Shown here: piece after piece, positions 1 through 8,596 of the stretch | Layout: each line of letters opens with the position of its first letter | How positions within the stretch are numbered: the first letter of the stretch is position 1 | DNA from: Flammeovirga pectinis | GTDB taxonomy: Bacteria > Bacteroidota > Bacteroidia > Cytophagales > Flammeovirgaceae | DNA length: 64,000 nt | Assembly (NCBI RefSeq): GCF_003970675.1 | Contig: NZ_CP034562.1 | Span: forward strand, 1,674,001 to 1,738,000 | Direction: 5' to 3' | Notes under the pieces: model-generated | The model's database searches: none | Seen by the model: the letters and a program-made list of their open reading frames with translations, nothing else | Told to the model about the DNA's origin: nothing | Made by a program: the position numbers and the translations under genes

Positions 1-540
1 GGGATTTTGGTTTATTATATTACTAAGTACCTTTTTAAGCCAATCTTAAATAAGGTTTCACCAATTCGGTTTAAAGTAGATTTTCGTGGGAATAAGTATC
101 CTTTTTGGGCCATTTTAGTATCATTATTAATAGGTATAGGGTCACATTTTTTATTGGATGCAATAACTGGTGAAGAAGGGTATTTTGTAAAAGATTTACC
201 ATTCCTTTTTAAGGAAATTCAATTAACGGAGACTATAGAAATGAATGTGCATTTGTTTATATGGTTATTTATTTCATTTTTTGGTTTAGCCCATTTAGTA
301 TGGTTAGGTTTAGTTTATTTTGATTTGTCCGCTACTATTCAATCATTTAAAGACTTTTCCTTATGGCCTTTATTTATGTTGGAATTGGTGTGTATAGTGG
401 GGGTGATTGTTACCATTCGAAACCTATTAAGTGAGCGTCCTTATGTTTTATGGGATTGGGGGATATTAATAGGAGGAGCTTTATTCTATGCGTTAGTAAT
501 AGTGTGTTTTCGATGGAAACACATGAAAAAAAGCCACTAA
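1..540 (+). CDS. DUF4184-like integral membrane protein, 5' truncated by window edge
   Basis: The reading frame is open from the first base, so the N-terminus lies outside the window; a TTG at position 7 is probably internal. The visible 170-odd residues hold about four hydrophobic segments, separated by a short loop with the motif SHFLLDAITGEEGYFV. A histidine and aspartate in this context, followed by EEGYF, resemble DUF4184 family membrane proteins, whose function is unknown; their N-terminal half (usually starting MPFTFSHP) would be missing here. The protein ends in a basic tail (WKHMKKSH). It converges on the YceI-type lipoprotein gene and shares a terminator with it. The family call rests on a short motif and could be wrong; the membrane prediction is firm. 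Confidence 0.55.
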   Translation, partial: GILVYYITKYLFKPILNKVSPIRFKVDFRGNKYPFWAILVSLLIGIGSHFLLDAITGEEGYFVKDLPFLFKEIQLTETIEMNVHLFIWLFISFFGLAHLVWLGLVYFDLSATIQSFKDFSLWPLFMLELVCIVGVIVTIRNLLSERPYVLWDWGILIGGALFYALVIVCFRWKHMKKSH

Positions 541-577
541 AAAAAGGCTTCCTTTACATGAAAAGAAGCCTTTATAC
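541..577. terminator. bidirectional hairpin terminator
   Basis: A perfect 9-bp stem (AAAGGCTTC at 543-551 with GAAGCCTTT at 565-573) has A-rich sequence on its left and a short T/A-rich run on its right. It sits between two convergent genes and can serve both. Confidence 0.7.
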
Positions 578-593
578 AAAAAGAGTAGGTTAT

Positions 594-1244
594 TTACTTT
601 GTTGCTAATTTAGCTTTGATAAATAAATCTACATCAGACCATAATTTACTTTTGCCATCAGCACCTTTATGTAAATCATAGCAAATTTTATTTAATGCAT
701 TGATTGCATCCATTCCGTTCCAATTTACTACGTCAATTACACCTTTAAGAACAACAACGTTCTTATCAGCTTTAGCAGTTAATTCTACGTCTTTTGTAAT
801 ACCGTTCATAGTAATTGCGACAAGAGCTTTACCTGCATTTACGCTTTTTACTACACCAGTAATATCAGCTGTATTTGCTAAAGTACCAAAGAAGTATTTT
901 ACAATTTTGCCATTTCTACTTTTGTCGTTTGTTTCCACAGAATTTACAGGAATAGAGAACGATAAACCATTTAGGATATCAATTGCGTTCTCTACTTCTG
1001 TAGTTTGAGTTTTTACATCAAACTTCTCAAATTTTCCGTTTACACCAACTTTATCAGTTGTTTTGAAAGCGGTAAAAGATACTACAGTAGCTGCAGGATC
1101 ATAAGAATAATGTGTATGCGAATGAGCTTCTGTAGCTTCTGTTTTAGTTGTAGATGATTTCTCTGTTTTATTAGAAGAAGTTCCACAAGATGCTGCAATA
1201 GCAATTAATGCTACCCAGATGACATTATTAAAGATGTTTTTCAT
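594..1244 (-). CDS. YceI-like domain lipoprotein
   Basis: A 216-residue lipoprotein. The N-terminus is a signal peptide ending in the lipobox IAASC with Cys20. A Ser/Thr/Lys-rich linker with a His cluster (AHSHTHYSYD, about residues 40-49) follows. The remainder matches the lipocalin-like YceI fold: a start similar to 'DPAATVVSFTAFKT', a central 'VNSVETNDKSRNGKIVKYFF' segment (YceI proteins usually have S-x-x-T-x-x-x-x-R-D-x-H-L), and 'GDLTMNGVTK'-like 'ITMNGITKDVEL'. YceI proteins bind isoprenoid or other lipophilic ligands in the periplasm; the ligand here is unknown. The His cluster in the linker may bind metal, which is inference only. A likely monocistronic gene. Confidence 0.75.
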   Translation of the reverse strand: MKNIFNNVIWVALIAIAASCGTSSNKTEKSSTTKTEATEAHSHTHYSYDPAATVVSFTAFKTTDKVGVNGKFEKFDVKTQTTEVENAIDILNGLSFSIPVNSVETNDKSRNGKIVKYFFGTLANTADITGVVKSVNAGKALVAITMNGITKDVELTAKADKNVVVLKGVIDVVNWNGMDAINALNKICYDLHKGADGKSKLWSDVDLFIKAKLATK

Positions 1245-1298
1245 TTTTTTGAAATTATATGATTATCGATGAGTTGATTTTTCTAATTTTTAGGTTGC

Positions 1299-1802
1299 CT
1301 ATTTCTTAATTTTACGGCTATAACGTTGGAGTTCGATCTCAGCTTCAATTACACTTCCTTTTTTTAATAAGCGTTTAATTCTAGCTTCAACAGGAGACCC
1401 ACTCATTAATCTTGATTTTATTTCTACAGATATATCCATATCTAAAAAACCAATTTGTTTTCCGTTTAACCGAACGACTTTAATGGCAGCGTCGTCGTAT
1501 CTATTTAGTTCATCAGGTAAAAGCATAAGAAGATCACCTACTTTGGAATCTTTCAAAATATCTTGTCTGTTTTCACCTGTGTCATCATTTGCGTAACGCG
1601 TACCTGCAACACTACAGAGTTGAGTATCTAATTTTGATAAAACTGAAGGATCATCAAATCTACTCATGTACCTATCATAATTGTTTGTTTCTTCCTTTTG
1701 TTTTTCAAGTAAGTTGGCTTTTTTCTTTTTACTAGTTTTTGATAGAATAAACAATGTAAGCGCAAATCCTCCAATAACGATTACCCAGAATACTATACTC
1801 AT
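1299..1802 (-). CDS. single-pass membrane protein with HIRAN-like domain
   Basis: A 167-residue protein. Residues 3-21 form one transmembrane helix (VFWVIVIGGFALTLFIL), followed by a lysine-rich stretch that should place the rest in the cytoplasm. From about residue 63 the sequence matches the HIRAN fold: 'VAGTRYANDDTGENRQDIL', then 'VGDLLMLLPDE.NRYDDAAIKVV', then 'GKQIGFLDMD'. HIRAN domains are known mostly from DNA-repair helicases such as HLTF and Rad5, where they bind 3' DNA ends, and from small bacterial proteins of unknown role. A membrane-tethered stand-alone form is less usual. No helicase or nuclease lies nearby. The domain assignment is good; the function is unknown. Confidence 0.65.
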   Translation of the reverse strand: MSIVFWVIVIGGFALTLFILSKTSKKKKANLLEKQKEETNNYDRYMSRFDDPSVLSKLDTQLCSVAGTRYANDDTGENRQDILKDSKVGDLLMLLPDELNRYDDAAIKVVRLNGKQIGFLDMDISVEIKSRLMSGSPVEARIKRLLKKGSVIEAEIELQRYSRKIKK

Positions 1803-2094
1803 GTTGCTTGTTTGATTTAATTTTTTCGAAATTAATAGATTACTATCCTACAAAAAATATTTTGATCAAAATTATAATTAAAATGCTCAAAATGTAATGA
1901 ACCATCACATATTAATTAGAATACACCGTTAAATTTATTCTAAAAGTAGAAATAGAGGAATTTTAGTTATTACTTTTTCTAGTAAACTATGTATCTTTAA
2001 AAGAATAAGTAGGAAGTAGGCTTTAATTACTTCTTACATATTAAATTAACAATAGGTAAAGTCTATTAATTAAAATCAATAAGAACAAAGCTTC

Positions 2095-2670
2095 ATGGAC
2101 AGTATTCAGGAAATAGCAATTTCAATATTCGGTATATTAGTTTATTGGTTTCTTTCTAATCTTGGCAAAAAAAGCAAGAAAAATAAAGTAAGTGAGCATA
2201 TAAATAGCGAGACTGTACTACCTCCAAAAAACGATAAGAATTACGATACTTCCTATCAGGATGAACCGGAACAAAATACAGTAACTCAAAAACCTCAATC
2301 TTTTACAGATTTATTAAAAATATTAGCAGACCCTTCTAAAATTACGGAGTCACAAAGAGATTTAAATCCTTTAGATAAAGAAAGAACAGAGAAAAGGCTA
2401 GGAGAAGAATTAGATCAATATAGTCCTGAAAACGTATCGGGTAGAAACGATTATTACGAAGAGGATGAGGAAGAAGATACGTATGATTGGAACGACGATT
2501 ATGCTTCTGACGAAAAGAATGTTGATGAACAAGTAAAAGCTAAAAAAGTGAAATCACGAAAATCTAAACCTAAGAAGAAAAAAGTGACTTCATTATTTAG
2601 TTCCCCTTCAAGGTTAAAAGATGCTTTTATTATGAATGAAGTATTGAAACGAAAATATGAAGATGAATAA
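2095..2670 (+). CDS. uncharacterised membrane-anchored charged protein
   Basis: I do not recognise a family. The 191-residue protein begins with one hydrophobic helix (about residues 5-23, IAISIFGILVYWFLSNLG), then a basic cluster KKSKKNK. The rest is hydrophilic and probably largely disordered: an acidic patch around residues 123-140 (EEDEEEDTYDWNDDY), then a very basic patch (KAKKVKSRKSKPKKKK), then a short tail with 'SRLKDAFIMNEVLKRKYED'. That last segment resembles the C-terminal helix often seen in small Bacteroidota membrane proteins of unknown function. The alternating acid and base blocks suggest a tethered scaffold or nucleic-acid contact, which is inference. It is monocistronic, with a 292-bp upstream region. 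Confidence 0.6.
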   Translation: MDSIQEIAISIFGILVYWFLSNLGKKSKKNKVSEHINSETVLPPKNDKNYDTSYQDEPEQNTVTQKPQSFTDLLKILADPSKITESQRDLNPLDKERTEKRLGEELDQYSPENVSGRNDYYEEDEEEDTYDWNDDYASDEKNVDEQVKAKKVKSRKSKPKKKKVTSLFSSPSRLKDAFIMNEVLKRKYEDE

Positions 2671-2779
2671 CTAATTTTAATAAAAAAAATAAAGTAGCTG
2701 TAGTCTTCAGATGTTAAGTATAAGCACCATTTTGAAGTTGACATGAGTCCTAGGACATCTAATTTCAAATACAGATAGT

Positions 2780-2824
2780 AAAAAAAGGATCTATGAAGTT
2801 CAAATTTCATAGATCCTTTTTTTG
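2780..2824. terminator. bidirectional hairpin terminator
   Basis: An 11-bp perfect stem (GGATCTATGAA at 2787-2797, TTCATAGATCC at 2806-2816) is flanked by seven A on the left and eight T on the right. It lies between the convergent charged membrane protein and nadE genes. Confidence 0.85.
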
Positions 2825-2856
2825 ATCACTATATAATAAATAACCTATGTGGGTTT

Positions 2857-4848
2857 TTACATTTCTGCTAATTCTTTTGCAAAACTTCCACTTAAAATAG
2901 GGAATCTACACCATGTTTTAGGGTCTAAATTTTTGTCATCTAAATGAAAAGAAGGAGCGTATCGTTCTCTTTTCCATTGATTTCTACTCCATAACCTAAA
3001 GAACTTAGTAATCCATGCTTTAATACTATCTGATGAAGTTTCAGGGTGTGTAGCTTTTAAAAATTCCAAACACTCTTTTGGCGATTTTTTATCTCTAATG
3101 GCTAACTTTTCAATTTCTTCAAGCACATCGTAAGGCATTAAATCACCTTCGTCCGTCTGTTTAGAATCTTTTGGACGAAGCTCTGCAGTTGGTTGCTGAT
3201 CATTTACATACGACAAAGCAGGTATATTCCATTTATTGTCGACACCATTTGTTTCCATCCATCTTAACCAACTTCTTAAGTAGTTCTTATCAATTCCAGC
3301 AATAGGGCTTAAACCACCGCTTGTATCACCATCCATAGTGGCATAACCAACGGCTGCTTCAGATCTATTAGACGTAGATAATAACAACGCACCATTAATA
3401 TTTGCGAGCATCCATACCGAAGGGGCACGTACTCTTGCTTGTATATTTTGTAATGTAATATCGTCTTGTTCCCAGGTTAACTTTCTTTCTATTGATGTCT
3501 CAATGGCGTTGACATACCCTTTAAACATAGGGTTTACATCTACATTGAAAAATTTTGCACCAACAGCTTCAGCTAAAAATTTTGCGGCATTAAAGGTAAC
3601 ATCTCCACTATTTTCTGTAGGCTGGTACGCCGTAGTGAGTACCTGATGACAAACTTCTTTTGTAGTAGTACAAGGTGTTAATGCAGTAAAGTAATTTAGT
3701 TTAGCTTTAAAATTCTCTAACCCTAAATCTTCACTACCCATTTCAATCATTAAATGGATTAAAGTAACAATTGCAGAAGAATCTGCTCCACCACTTAAAG
3801 AGACAACAAAACCTTTAGAATAGCTTTTTCGCATATAATCAAAAAGACCCAACGCAACGGCTCTCCCAAATTCTTCTTCTTTTATAAATTGAGAATGTTC
3901 CCAACTTGCTTCAACAGGAGAATGTTTTTCAGGGATTGTTCTAGGAATATCAAAACTTGAATGAATGACTTCTATCTGTGCTACTCCAATATTTGATGTA
4001 TGGCTTTGAATTTGTGCCAAACGAGCAATATCAATATCTAATGTAGCCGTAGTTACTTTACAGTTTTTGAAAGAAAAACGCTTACTTATGGCAAGTAATT
4101 TTCCTGAAAGAGCAATCATAACACCTCCATCATAAATAGCCCTGCCAGATTCGTTTCCTAGTAAATTAGCGTAAATGTAACCTACTCCAAAAGCACGAGA
4201 GCCTTCTAATACAAAACGCTTACGTACATCAAGCTTATCAAATGCAAAATGACTTGCGCTAGGGTTTAAAATTATATCAACTCCTTTTTTATATAAAGAT
4301 CTTCCCGGCCTATTGGCAACCCATGCATCTTCACAGATTTCAAAACCAATTCTTACACCTTTAACATCAAATAATAAATCTCCAAAAGGGAAGGAGTTAC
4401 TATTCAATTTATCATTTACCTCATCAGAGAAAGAAATGGAAGATACTTCACCTTCTTCCCAAGGTGTAAACCATCTTGGTTCGTAATGGATGCCATTTCC
4501 TGCTAGATGTTTTTTAGCTACAAAGCCAAGTATTTTACCATTAGCAATTAAAGCAACTGTATTATATAATTTATTTTGATGTCTTAATGGAAGTCCAACC
4601 GAGACAACAATACCCTTTGTTTCTGGTAGTAAATTACCTAATAATTCTAAGGCTTGTTCTTCTGTATTAGGGGCATAAAAGGCATCTTCGCAACCATAGC
4701 CAGTTAAGCATAACTCTGGAAGACATAAAATGCTTACTTTATCTTTTTTGGCCGTTTGAATTGCCGTTAATATATTTTGATAGTTGTTGTACCAATCTAA
4801 AGGAGTTTGATTTAACTCGGCACCCGCAACTTTTATAAGATTCATCAT
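2857..4848 (-). CDS. nadE: glutamine-dependent NAD+ synthetase
   Basis: This enzyme makes NAD+ from deamido-NAD+ and ATP, taking ammonia from glutamine; it is the last step of NAD biosynthesis. The N-terminal nitrilase-type amidase domain shows the catalytic Glu (CLPELCLTGYGCED), Lys (AKKHLAGNG) and Cys (GFEICEDAW). The C-terminal synthetase domain has the PP-loop SLSGGADSSA and 'LLSTSNRSEAAVGYATMDGD'. A reading frame extends to 4875, but homologs begin like MNLIKVAGAELNQTPLDW, so I place the start at the double ATG near 4848, giving about 663 residues. A candidate -7 element lies at 4894-4901. The amidase and synthetase fused in one chain is the usual glutamine-dependent form. No frame damage is visible. 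Confidence 0.95.
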   Translation of the reverse strand: MMNLIKVAGAELNQTPLDWYNNYQNILTAIQTAKKDKVSILCLPELCLTGYGCEDAFYAPNTEEQALELLGNLLPETKGIVVSVGLPLRHQNKLYNTVALIANGKILGFVAKKHLAGNGIHYEPRWFTPWEEGEVSSISFSDEVNDKLNSNSFPFGDLLFDVKGVRIGFEICEDAWVANRPGRSLYKKGVDIILNPSASHFAFDKLDVRKRFVLEGSRAFGVGYIYANLLGNESGRAIYDGGVMIALSGKLLAISKRFSFKNCKVTTATLDIDIARLAQIQSHTSNIGVAQIEVIHSSFDIPRTIPEKHSPVEASWEHSQFIKEEEFGRAVALGLFDYMRKSYSKGFVVSLSGGADSSAIVTLIHLMIEMGSEDLGLENFKAKLNYFTALTPCTTTKEVCHQVLTTAYQPTENSGDVTFNAAKFLAEAVGAKFFNVDVNPMFKGYVNAIETSIERKLTWEQDDITLQNIQARVRAPSVWMLANINGALLLSTSNRSEAAVGYATMDGDTSGGLSPIAGIDKNYLRSWLRWMETNGVDNKWNIPALSYVNDQQPTAELRPKDSKQTDEGDLMPYDVLEEIEKLAIRDKKSPKECLEFLKATHPETSSDSIKAWITKFFRLWSRNQWKRERYAPSFHLDDKNLDPKTWCRFPILSGSFAKELAEM

Positions 4849-4893
4849 AAAATATTTTATGTTTTTATCAATCACTACTTGATAAGTAATCTA

Positions 4894-4901
4894 CAAAAAT
4901 A
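4894..4901 (-). promoter_or_regulatory. candidate TAnnTTTG -7 element for nadE
   Basis: On the minus strand this reads TATTTTTG, matching the Bacteroidota -7 consensus TAnnTTTG. It would start transcription near 4887, just upstream of nadE. No TTG at the usual -33 spacing is seen, so support is limited. Confidence 0.35.
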
Positions 4902-4925
4902 CAATAAGTATTTAGATTTTATAAA

Positions 4926-4971
4926 AGAAAAAGGTTGTATTGAAACTCCTTCTTAGGAATTCAATACAACC
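4926..4971 (-). terminator. terminator of the feo operon
   Basis: A perfect 12-bp stem (4933-4944 with 4960-4971) is followed on the minus strand by a run reading TTTTTCTTTTAT. It lies about 190 bp downstream of the FeoB channel gene. The stretch between (about 4972-5158) shows no gene; only AT-rich untranslated sequence is visible. Confidence 0.75.
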
Positions 4972-5158
4972 TCTCTATTTCTTAAAGCTTCTTCTATACT
5001 ATCTTAACAAGGCTTTTTTAAAACTTTATAGCTTATCAAACTAAAACCTTATTTCTTCTTCATTTTAGGTTTTACACAAAAGCGAAACAAAAAAGTCAAA
5101 GTCAATTACAATCCTCCTTTATTGAGAGGGGAATAAGTAAAAAACAGTCATGAATCTT

Positions 5159-6580
5159 TTAAAAGAAATTATAGATTTGAGCAACAACAAAACAAACAAC
5201 TAACCCCATAATTACAGGGAGAATTGAAGCAACTGTTGTCCAACGTTTACTACCCGTTTCTTTGTATATGGTGTAAATTGTGGTGCTACAGGGGTTATGA
5301 ATAAGACTAAACAACATTACATTAATAGCCGTTAAAAGTGTCCAACCACCAGCAATTAATACATCGTGCGTATTGCTCATAGAGTCTAATTCGAACATTA
5401 CGCCATCTCCAGAGCCAAAACCAGTAATGCTAGATGTCATAACCGTAAGCATTAAAATTGTTGGTATAACAACCTCGTTGGCAGGGATAGCCAATATATA
5501 AGCTAAAATAATTACACCGTTTAAACCAATCATTAAACCAAATGGATCGAAGAAGTCTATTAACCAAGTTGCGATAGAATTTTCTCCCACATTTACATTA
5601 CATACAAGCCAAATAATTGCACCTGCTGGAGCTGCAAATAGACAAGCTCTCCAAAGAACAATTAAAGTTCTATCAATAAGTGAGGTGTATATTGTTTGTA
5701 ATATTCTTGGTTTTCTATATGGAGGGAGTTCTAATGTAAAAGAAGAAACTTCACCTTTAAGCATCGTATGTGATAGGAAATAAGAAACCATAAAAGTTAG
5801 CCCAATCCCTAAAACTGCAACTCCAATAACCGAAATAGTAGATACTAAGTTTTTGTAACTATCTGGTACTACAGCACCAATAAAGATGGTAGCCAATAAT
5901 ATTTGCGTAGGCCAACGCCCATTACACAAAGAAAAATTATTTGTGATAATTGCAATTAACCTTTCTCTTGGACTATCAATAATTCTTGTAGCAACAACGC
6001 CTGCAGCATTACATCCAAAACCCATACTCATTGTAAGTGCCTGTTTACCATGAGCGCCAGATTTTTTAAAAAGAGCATCGAGGTTAAAAGCAATTCTTGG
6101 TAAATAACCAAGATCTTCGAGAATGGTAAATAGTGGGAAAAATATAGCCATAGGAGGTAACATTACTGAAATTACCCATGCTAAAGATAGAAAAACGCCA
6201 TCTACAAGAAACCCACCTAACCACCAAGGCATGCCACTATTTAAAACCGCTGTTCTTAAAACTTCATAGACATTGTCTAAAAGTATATACGCTAAAAATT
6301 GAGAGGGATAATTTGAGCCTATTATTGTTAACCATAATACAATGGCCAATACAAAAAACATTATTGGAAAACCCCATATAGGACTTGTTACAACTCTATC
6401 GATTGCTCTGTCTAGATTGAAGTTTTCTTTTTCGCCGGTTTTGATAACATTACTATCTGCAATTGTGGCAGCATTGGCATATATACTTTCAGATAATTTA
6501 TCGTGAAAATCCTGACCTATTTCCCAACGGGTTTCTGCTGCATCAGATAATAAGTCATCGATAGCTTTATTCTTATCCAT
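5159..6580 (-). CDS. feoB: FeoB membrane-channel subunit (separate from the G domain)
   Basis: This is the membrane half of the ferrous iron transporter FeoB as a stand-alone 473-residue protein. A short soluble N-terminus (with TRWEIGQDF, the equivalent of the FeoB 'ARY' helix region) precedes the Gate-type membrane segments. Diagnostic FeoB motifs are present: PLFTILEDLGYLPR, 'MSMGFGCNAAGV' (FeoB GFGCNVPA), 'SLCNGRWPTQ' and near the C-terminus 'HNPCSTT' with the second conserved Cys. The start codon lies two bases beyond the stop of the G-domain gene in another frame, so the two are translationally coupled. Together they are 730 residues, a normal FeoB size. Annotation pipelines may call it a nucleoside-recognition (Gate) protein. 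Confidence 0.88.
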   Translation of the reverse strand: MDKNKAIDDLLSDAAETRWEIGQDFHDKLSESIYANAATIADSNVIKTGEKENFNLDRAIDRVVTSPIWGFPIMFFVLAIVLWLTIIGSNYPSQFLAYILLDNVYEVLRTAVLNSGMPWWLGGFLVDGVFLSLAWVISVMLPPMAIFFPLFTILEDLGYLPRIAFNLDALFKKSGAHGKQALTMSMGFGCNAAGVVATRIIDSPRERLIAIITNNFSLCNGRWPTQILLATIFIGAVVPDSYKNLVSTISVIGVAVLGIGLTFMVSYFLSHTMLKGEVSSFTLELPPYRKPRILQTIYTSLIDRTLIVLWRACLFAAPAGAIIWLVCNVNVGENSIATWLIDFFDPFGLMIGLNGVIILAYILAIPANEVVIPTILMLTVMTSSITGFGSGDGVMFELDSMSNTHDVLIAGGWTLLTAINVMLFSLIHNPCSTTIYTIYKETGSKRWTTVASILPVIMGLVVCFVVAQIYNFF

Positions 6581-6582
6581 TC

Positions 6583-7356
6583 TTACTTATTGTTAATAAA
6601 TTCACCCTCTTTTATTGCCTTAATAATATCTTCATCACCATCCAATAATCGGAAAGCAATCCATCTACTATTTGGAATACCTGGGTATATTTTTTCTATT
6701 GATTCTTGAATTTTCTTTACTCTTGAATCAATTTCTTTCGGGACATTTTTAATGCGATGCGGTTTGCAAATAATTTTACCTTTTGCCACATCATCTACTG
6801 TTTTAAGTAGTTCTGGTATACCGATACCTCTTAAAGCACTTGTGGCAACAACAGGTATACCTAAGTCTTTAGATAATGTTCTTTGATCTACCTTAATGTT
6901 ATGTCTTTCTGCTTCATCAATTAAATTGAGGCAAAGAACAGCCTTGTCTGTAATTTCAAGAATTTGAAGAGCGAGGTTTAAATTTCTTTCTAATCGACCT
7001 GCATCAACAACAATAATGGTAACATCAGGTTTACCGAAAAGAATAAAATTTCGTGCAATTTCTTCGTCTTCAGAAGTAGACATAAGAGAATAGGTGCCTG
7101 GTAGGTCTATTATTTTAAAACTACTATCAGCATAGATAAAACCACCTTCGGCTCTACCCACAGTTTTACCTGGCCAGTTACCAGTATGTTGTTTTAAACC
7201 TGTAAGACTATTAAAAACAGTACTTTTACCAGTGTTTGGGTTTCCTGCCAATGCCACTACGTAATCAGTATTGTCTACATCTACACCTAATTTCTTTAAT
7301 TTACTTTGCGGATTCTGACCACAAGTTCCACACGGTGATTGTGATTTATTCTGCAT
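6583..7356 (-). CDS. feoB: FeoB small GTPase subunit (separate G domain)
   Basis: The cytosolic GTP-binding half of FeoB, 257 residues. Visible G motifs: G1 GNPNTGKST (about residues 38-46), switch region [11 protein letters not shown]3 DLPGTYS, G4-like NLID (typical of FeoB rather than NKxD) and G5-like SALRG. The tail '[18 protein letters not shown]' matches the FeoB GDI helical segment. An N-terminal extension carries CGTCGQNP, a Cys-x-x-Cys pair absent from E. coli FeoB. The start codon overlaps the end of the upstream DtxR-FeoA gene by 11 bp and the stop is 2 bp before the channel gene, so all three are tightly coupled. It should gate Fe(II) uptake by the channel subunit. Confidence 0.9.
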   Translation of the reverse strand: MQNKSQSPCGTCGQNPQSKLKKLGVDVDNTDYVVALAGNPNTGKSTVFNSLTGLKQHTGNWPGKTVGRAEGGFIYADSSFKIIDLPGTYSLMSTSEDEEIARNFILFGKPDVTIIVVDAGRLERNLNLALQILEITDKAVLCLNLIDEAERHNIKVDQRTLSKDLGIPVVATSALRGIGIPELLKTVDDVAKGKIICKPHRIKNVPKEIDSRVKKIQESIEKIYPGIPNSRWIAFRLLDGDEDIIKAIKEGEFINNK

Positions 7357-8296
7357 CTATTTTCTTAATTAAGATCATGTCTGTTTGTTCTTTTCTTAAA
7401 GCAATAAGTGTTTCTCTTATTAAAAATGCTTTAGGATCAGATAGGGGACTGATCATATTAATTTTAATTTTTGAACCTTTTACAAAACCTAAATCAAGAA
7501 GCCTTCTTCTATTCGCTCCTCTACATTCTTGCGATAACCCAGTAATTACTGCCTTTTCACCAAGTTTTAAGGTTGTAAGCCTAACTACGCCTTTAGGAAT
7601 ATCTTCTGTTTCTTCTATCACTAAAACTGTAATGTTCTTCATTTCATCTTTAGAGAAATGATGTCCATGACCTTCTGTTGAATACACAGAGGTTGTTAAA
7701 TTTACAGCCATGATTGAGCCAATGTGAATTCCTTTTGTAATTAACTCTTTATAAACAGCTCTTGGTTCATCTTCAATATGAAGAATCTTTACAATGGCAT
7801 TATGTTTTACATCAGAAAGAGGTATTCCTTTTAATTTAGGAAGAATACCTTCTCTAGTTGGAATAGGGTCTCCATGAGGGTCAAAACGAGGATTACCTAG
7901 TTCTTTCGCCATTTTTTCGACTTCATCATTTGATAAATGATGTTCCATTTCTTCTGCTTTTCTATGCCAGTTTACTTTAGAAAACCCTGTTTTTTCGGCT
8001 AAATATTTTTCATAAAGGCGATGCCTTCTTATAAGTTGAAGAGCATCTTGGGTTCCACTATCTTGTAATTGATATGTACCATTGTTTGTGCTAATTTTAG
8101 CATCTTCAATTAATAAACCTAGCGCTTCAGAAATCTGTTCATTGGTATATTCAAGTTGATTTCCTAAAGATAAAGAAGTACTAGTAGAAAGAACCTCTTC
8201 GTTTTTGAAAAGCGTTTTTAATAGATCTTCTTTAATAATATTTATACTAAGCTTGTTGTTAGATAAACTTCCAAGCCATTTAAATAATCTTTTCAT
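7346..8296 (-). CDS. DtxR/MntR-type metalloregulator fused to FeoA domain
   Basis: A 316-residue fusion. About residues 1-75 are a divergent winged helix. Residues 85-155 match the DtxR dimerisation and metal-binding domain: HRLYEKYL, '[17 protein letters not shown]' (the MntR-like E-x-x-E-H in place of the DtxR Cys) and '[14 protein letters not shown]'. An SH3-like region follows, with a His-rich loop ([13 protein letters not shown]). The last 75 residues are a FeoA domain ([12 protein letters not shown]...[15 protein letters not shown]). It likely senses Fe(II) and represses the feo operon while supplying the FeoA partner for FeoB. It is the first gene of the operon. No separate feoA gene is present here. 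Confidence 0.85.
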   Translation of the reverse strand: MKRLFKWLGSLSNNKLSINIIKEDLLKTLFKNEEVLSTSTSLSLGNQLEYTNEQISEALGLLIEDAKISTNNGTYQLQDSGTQDALQLIRRHRLYEKYLAEKTGFSKVNWHRKAEEMEHHLSNDEVEKMAKELGNPRFDPHGDPIPTREGILPKLKGIPLSDVKHNAIVKILHIEDEPRAVYKELITKGIHIGSIMAVNLTTSVYSTEGHGHHFSKDEMKNITVLVIEETEDIPKGVVRLTTLKLGEKAVITGLSQECRGANRRRLLDLGFVKGSKIKINMISPLSDPKAFLIRETLIALRKEQTDMILIKKIDAE

Positions 8297-8411
8297 TAGA
8301 ATAGCATTGCTATTTTTAGATACTTGGTATATAATTGATCCGTATTTATTTAAGAAATTAGAAAATCTATTTCTAGTACTAAATGATCAATTGTTTGATA
8401 CCTTAATTATA

Positions 8412-8419
8412 CAAATATA
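8412..8419 (-). promoter_or_regulatory. candidate -7 element for the feo operon
   Basis: Minus-strand TATATTTG matches TAnnTTTG. It lies about 115 bp upstream of the DtxR-FeoA start and would give a long leader. The 300-bp gap 8297-8596 otherwise holds only this leader and the terminator of the next gene; no clear metal-regulator palindrome was found. Confidence 0.3.
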
Positions 8420-8510
8420 AATAAATTTTTAGGCTTGTCTAAAAAAAGAGTTATTAATTGACTTTTAAGTAGTTTTGAGTGTAATGGAGTACATTATTCT
8501 GGTTTAATTA

Positions 8511-8545
8511 ATAAAAAAAGAGGCTAACGCATACACGTTAACCTC
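8511..8545 (-). terminator. terminator of the outer-membrane protein gene
   Basis: A 10-bp stem with one mismatch (GAGGCTAACG at 8520-8529, CGTTAACCTC at 8536-8545) is followed on the minus strand by seven T. It closes the DUF4136/barrel transcription unit. Confidence 0.75.
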
Positions 8546-8596
8546 CCGAATTTATTATACTTTACCAGAGCATAATTTTTTATAAAATATGTATTT

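Noticed and set aside
1803-2094. Imperfect repeat GAAGTA/TACTTC in the gap upstream of the charged membrane protein
   Set aside because: The stem is only 6 bp, and no riboswitch or RNA motif is recognised.
6575-6590. Frameshift or assembly error within feoB
   Set aside because: The two frames are joined by a clean stop, a two-base gap and an ATG within a linker; both proteins are complete, and I recall the same split in related Cytophagales. It is kept as a possibility to check but not called a pseudogene.
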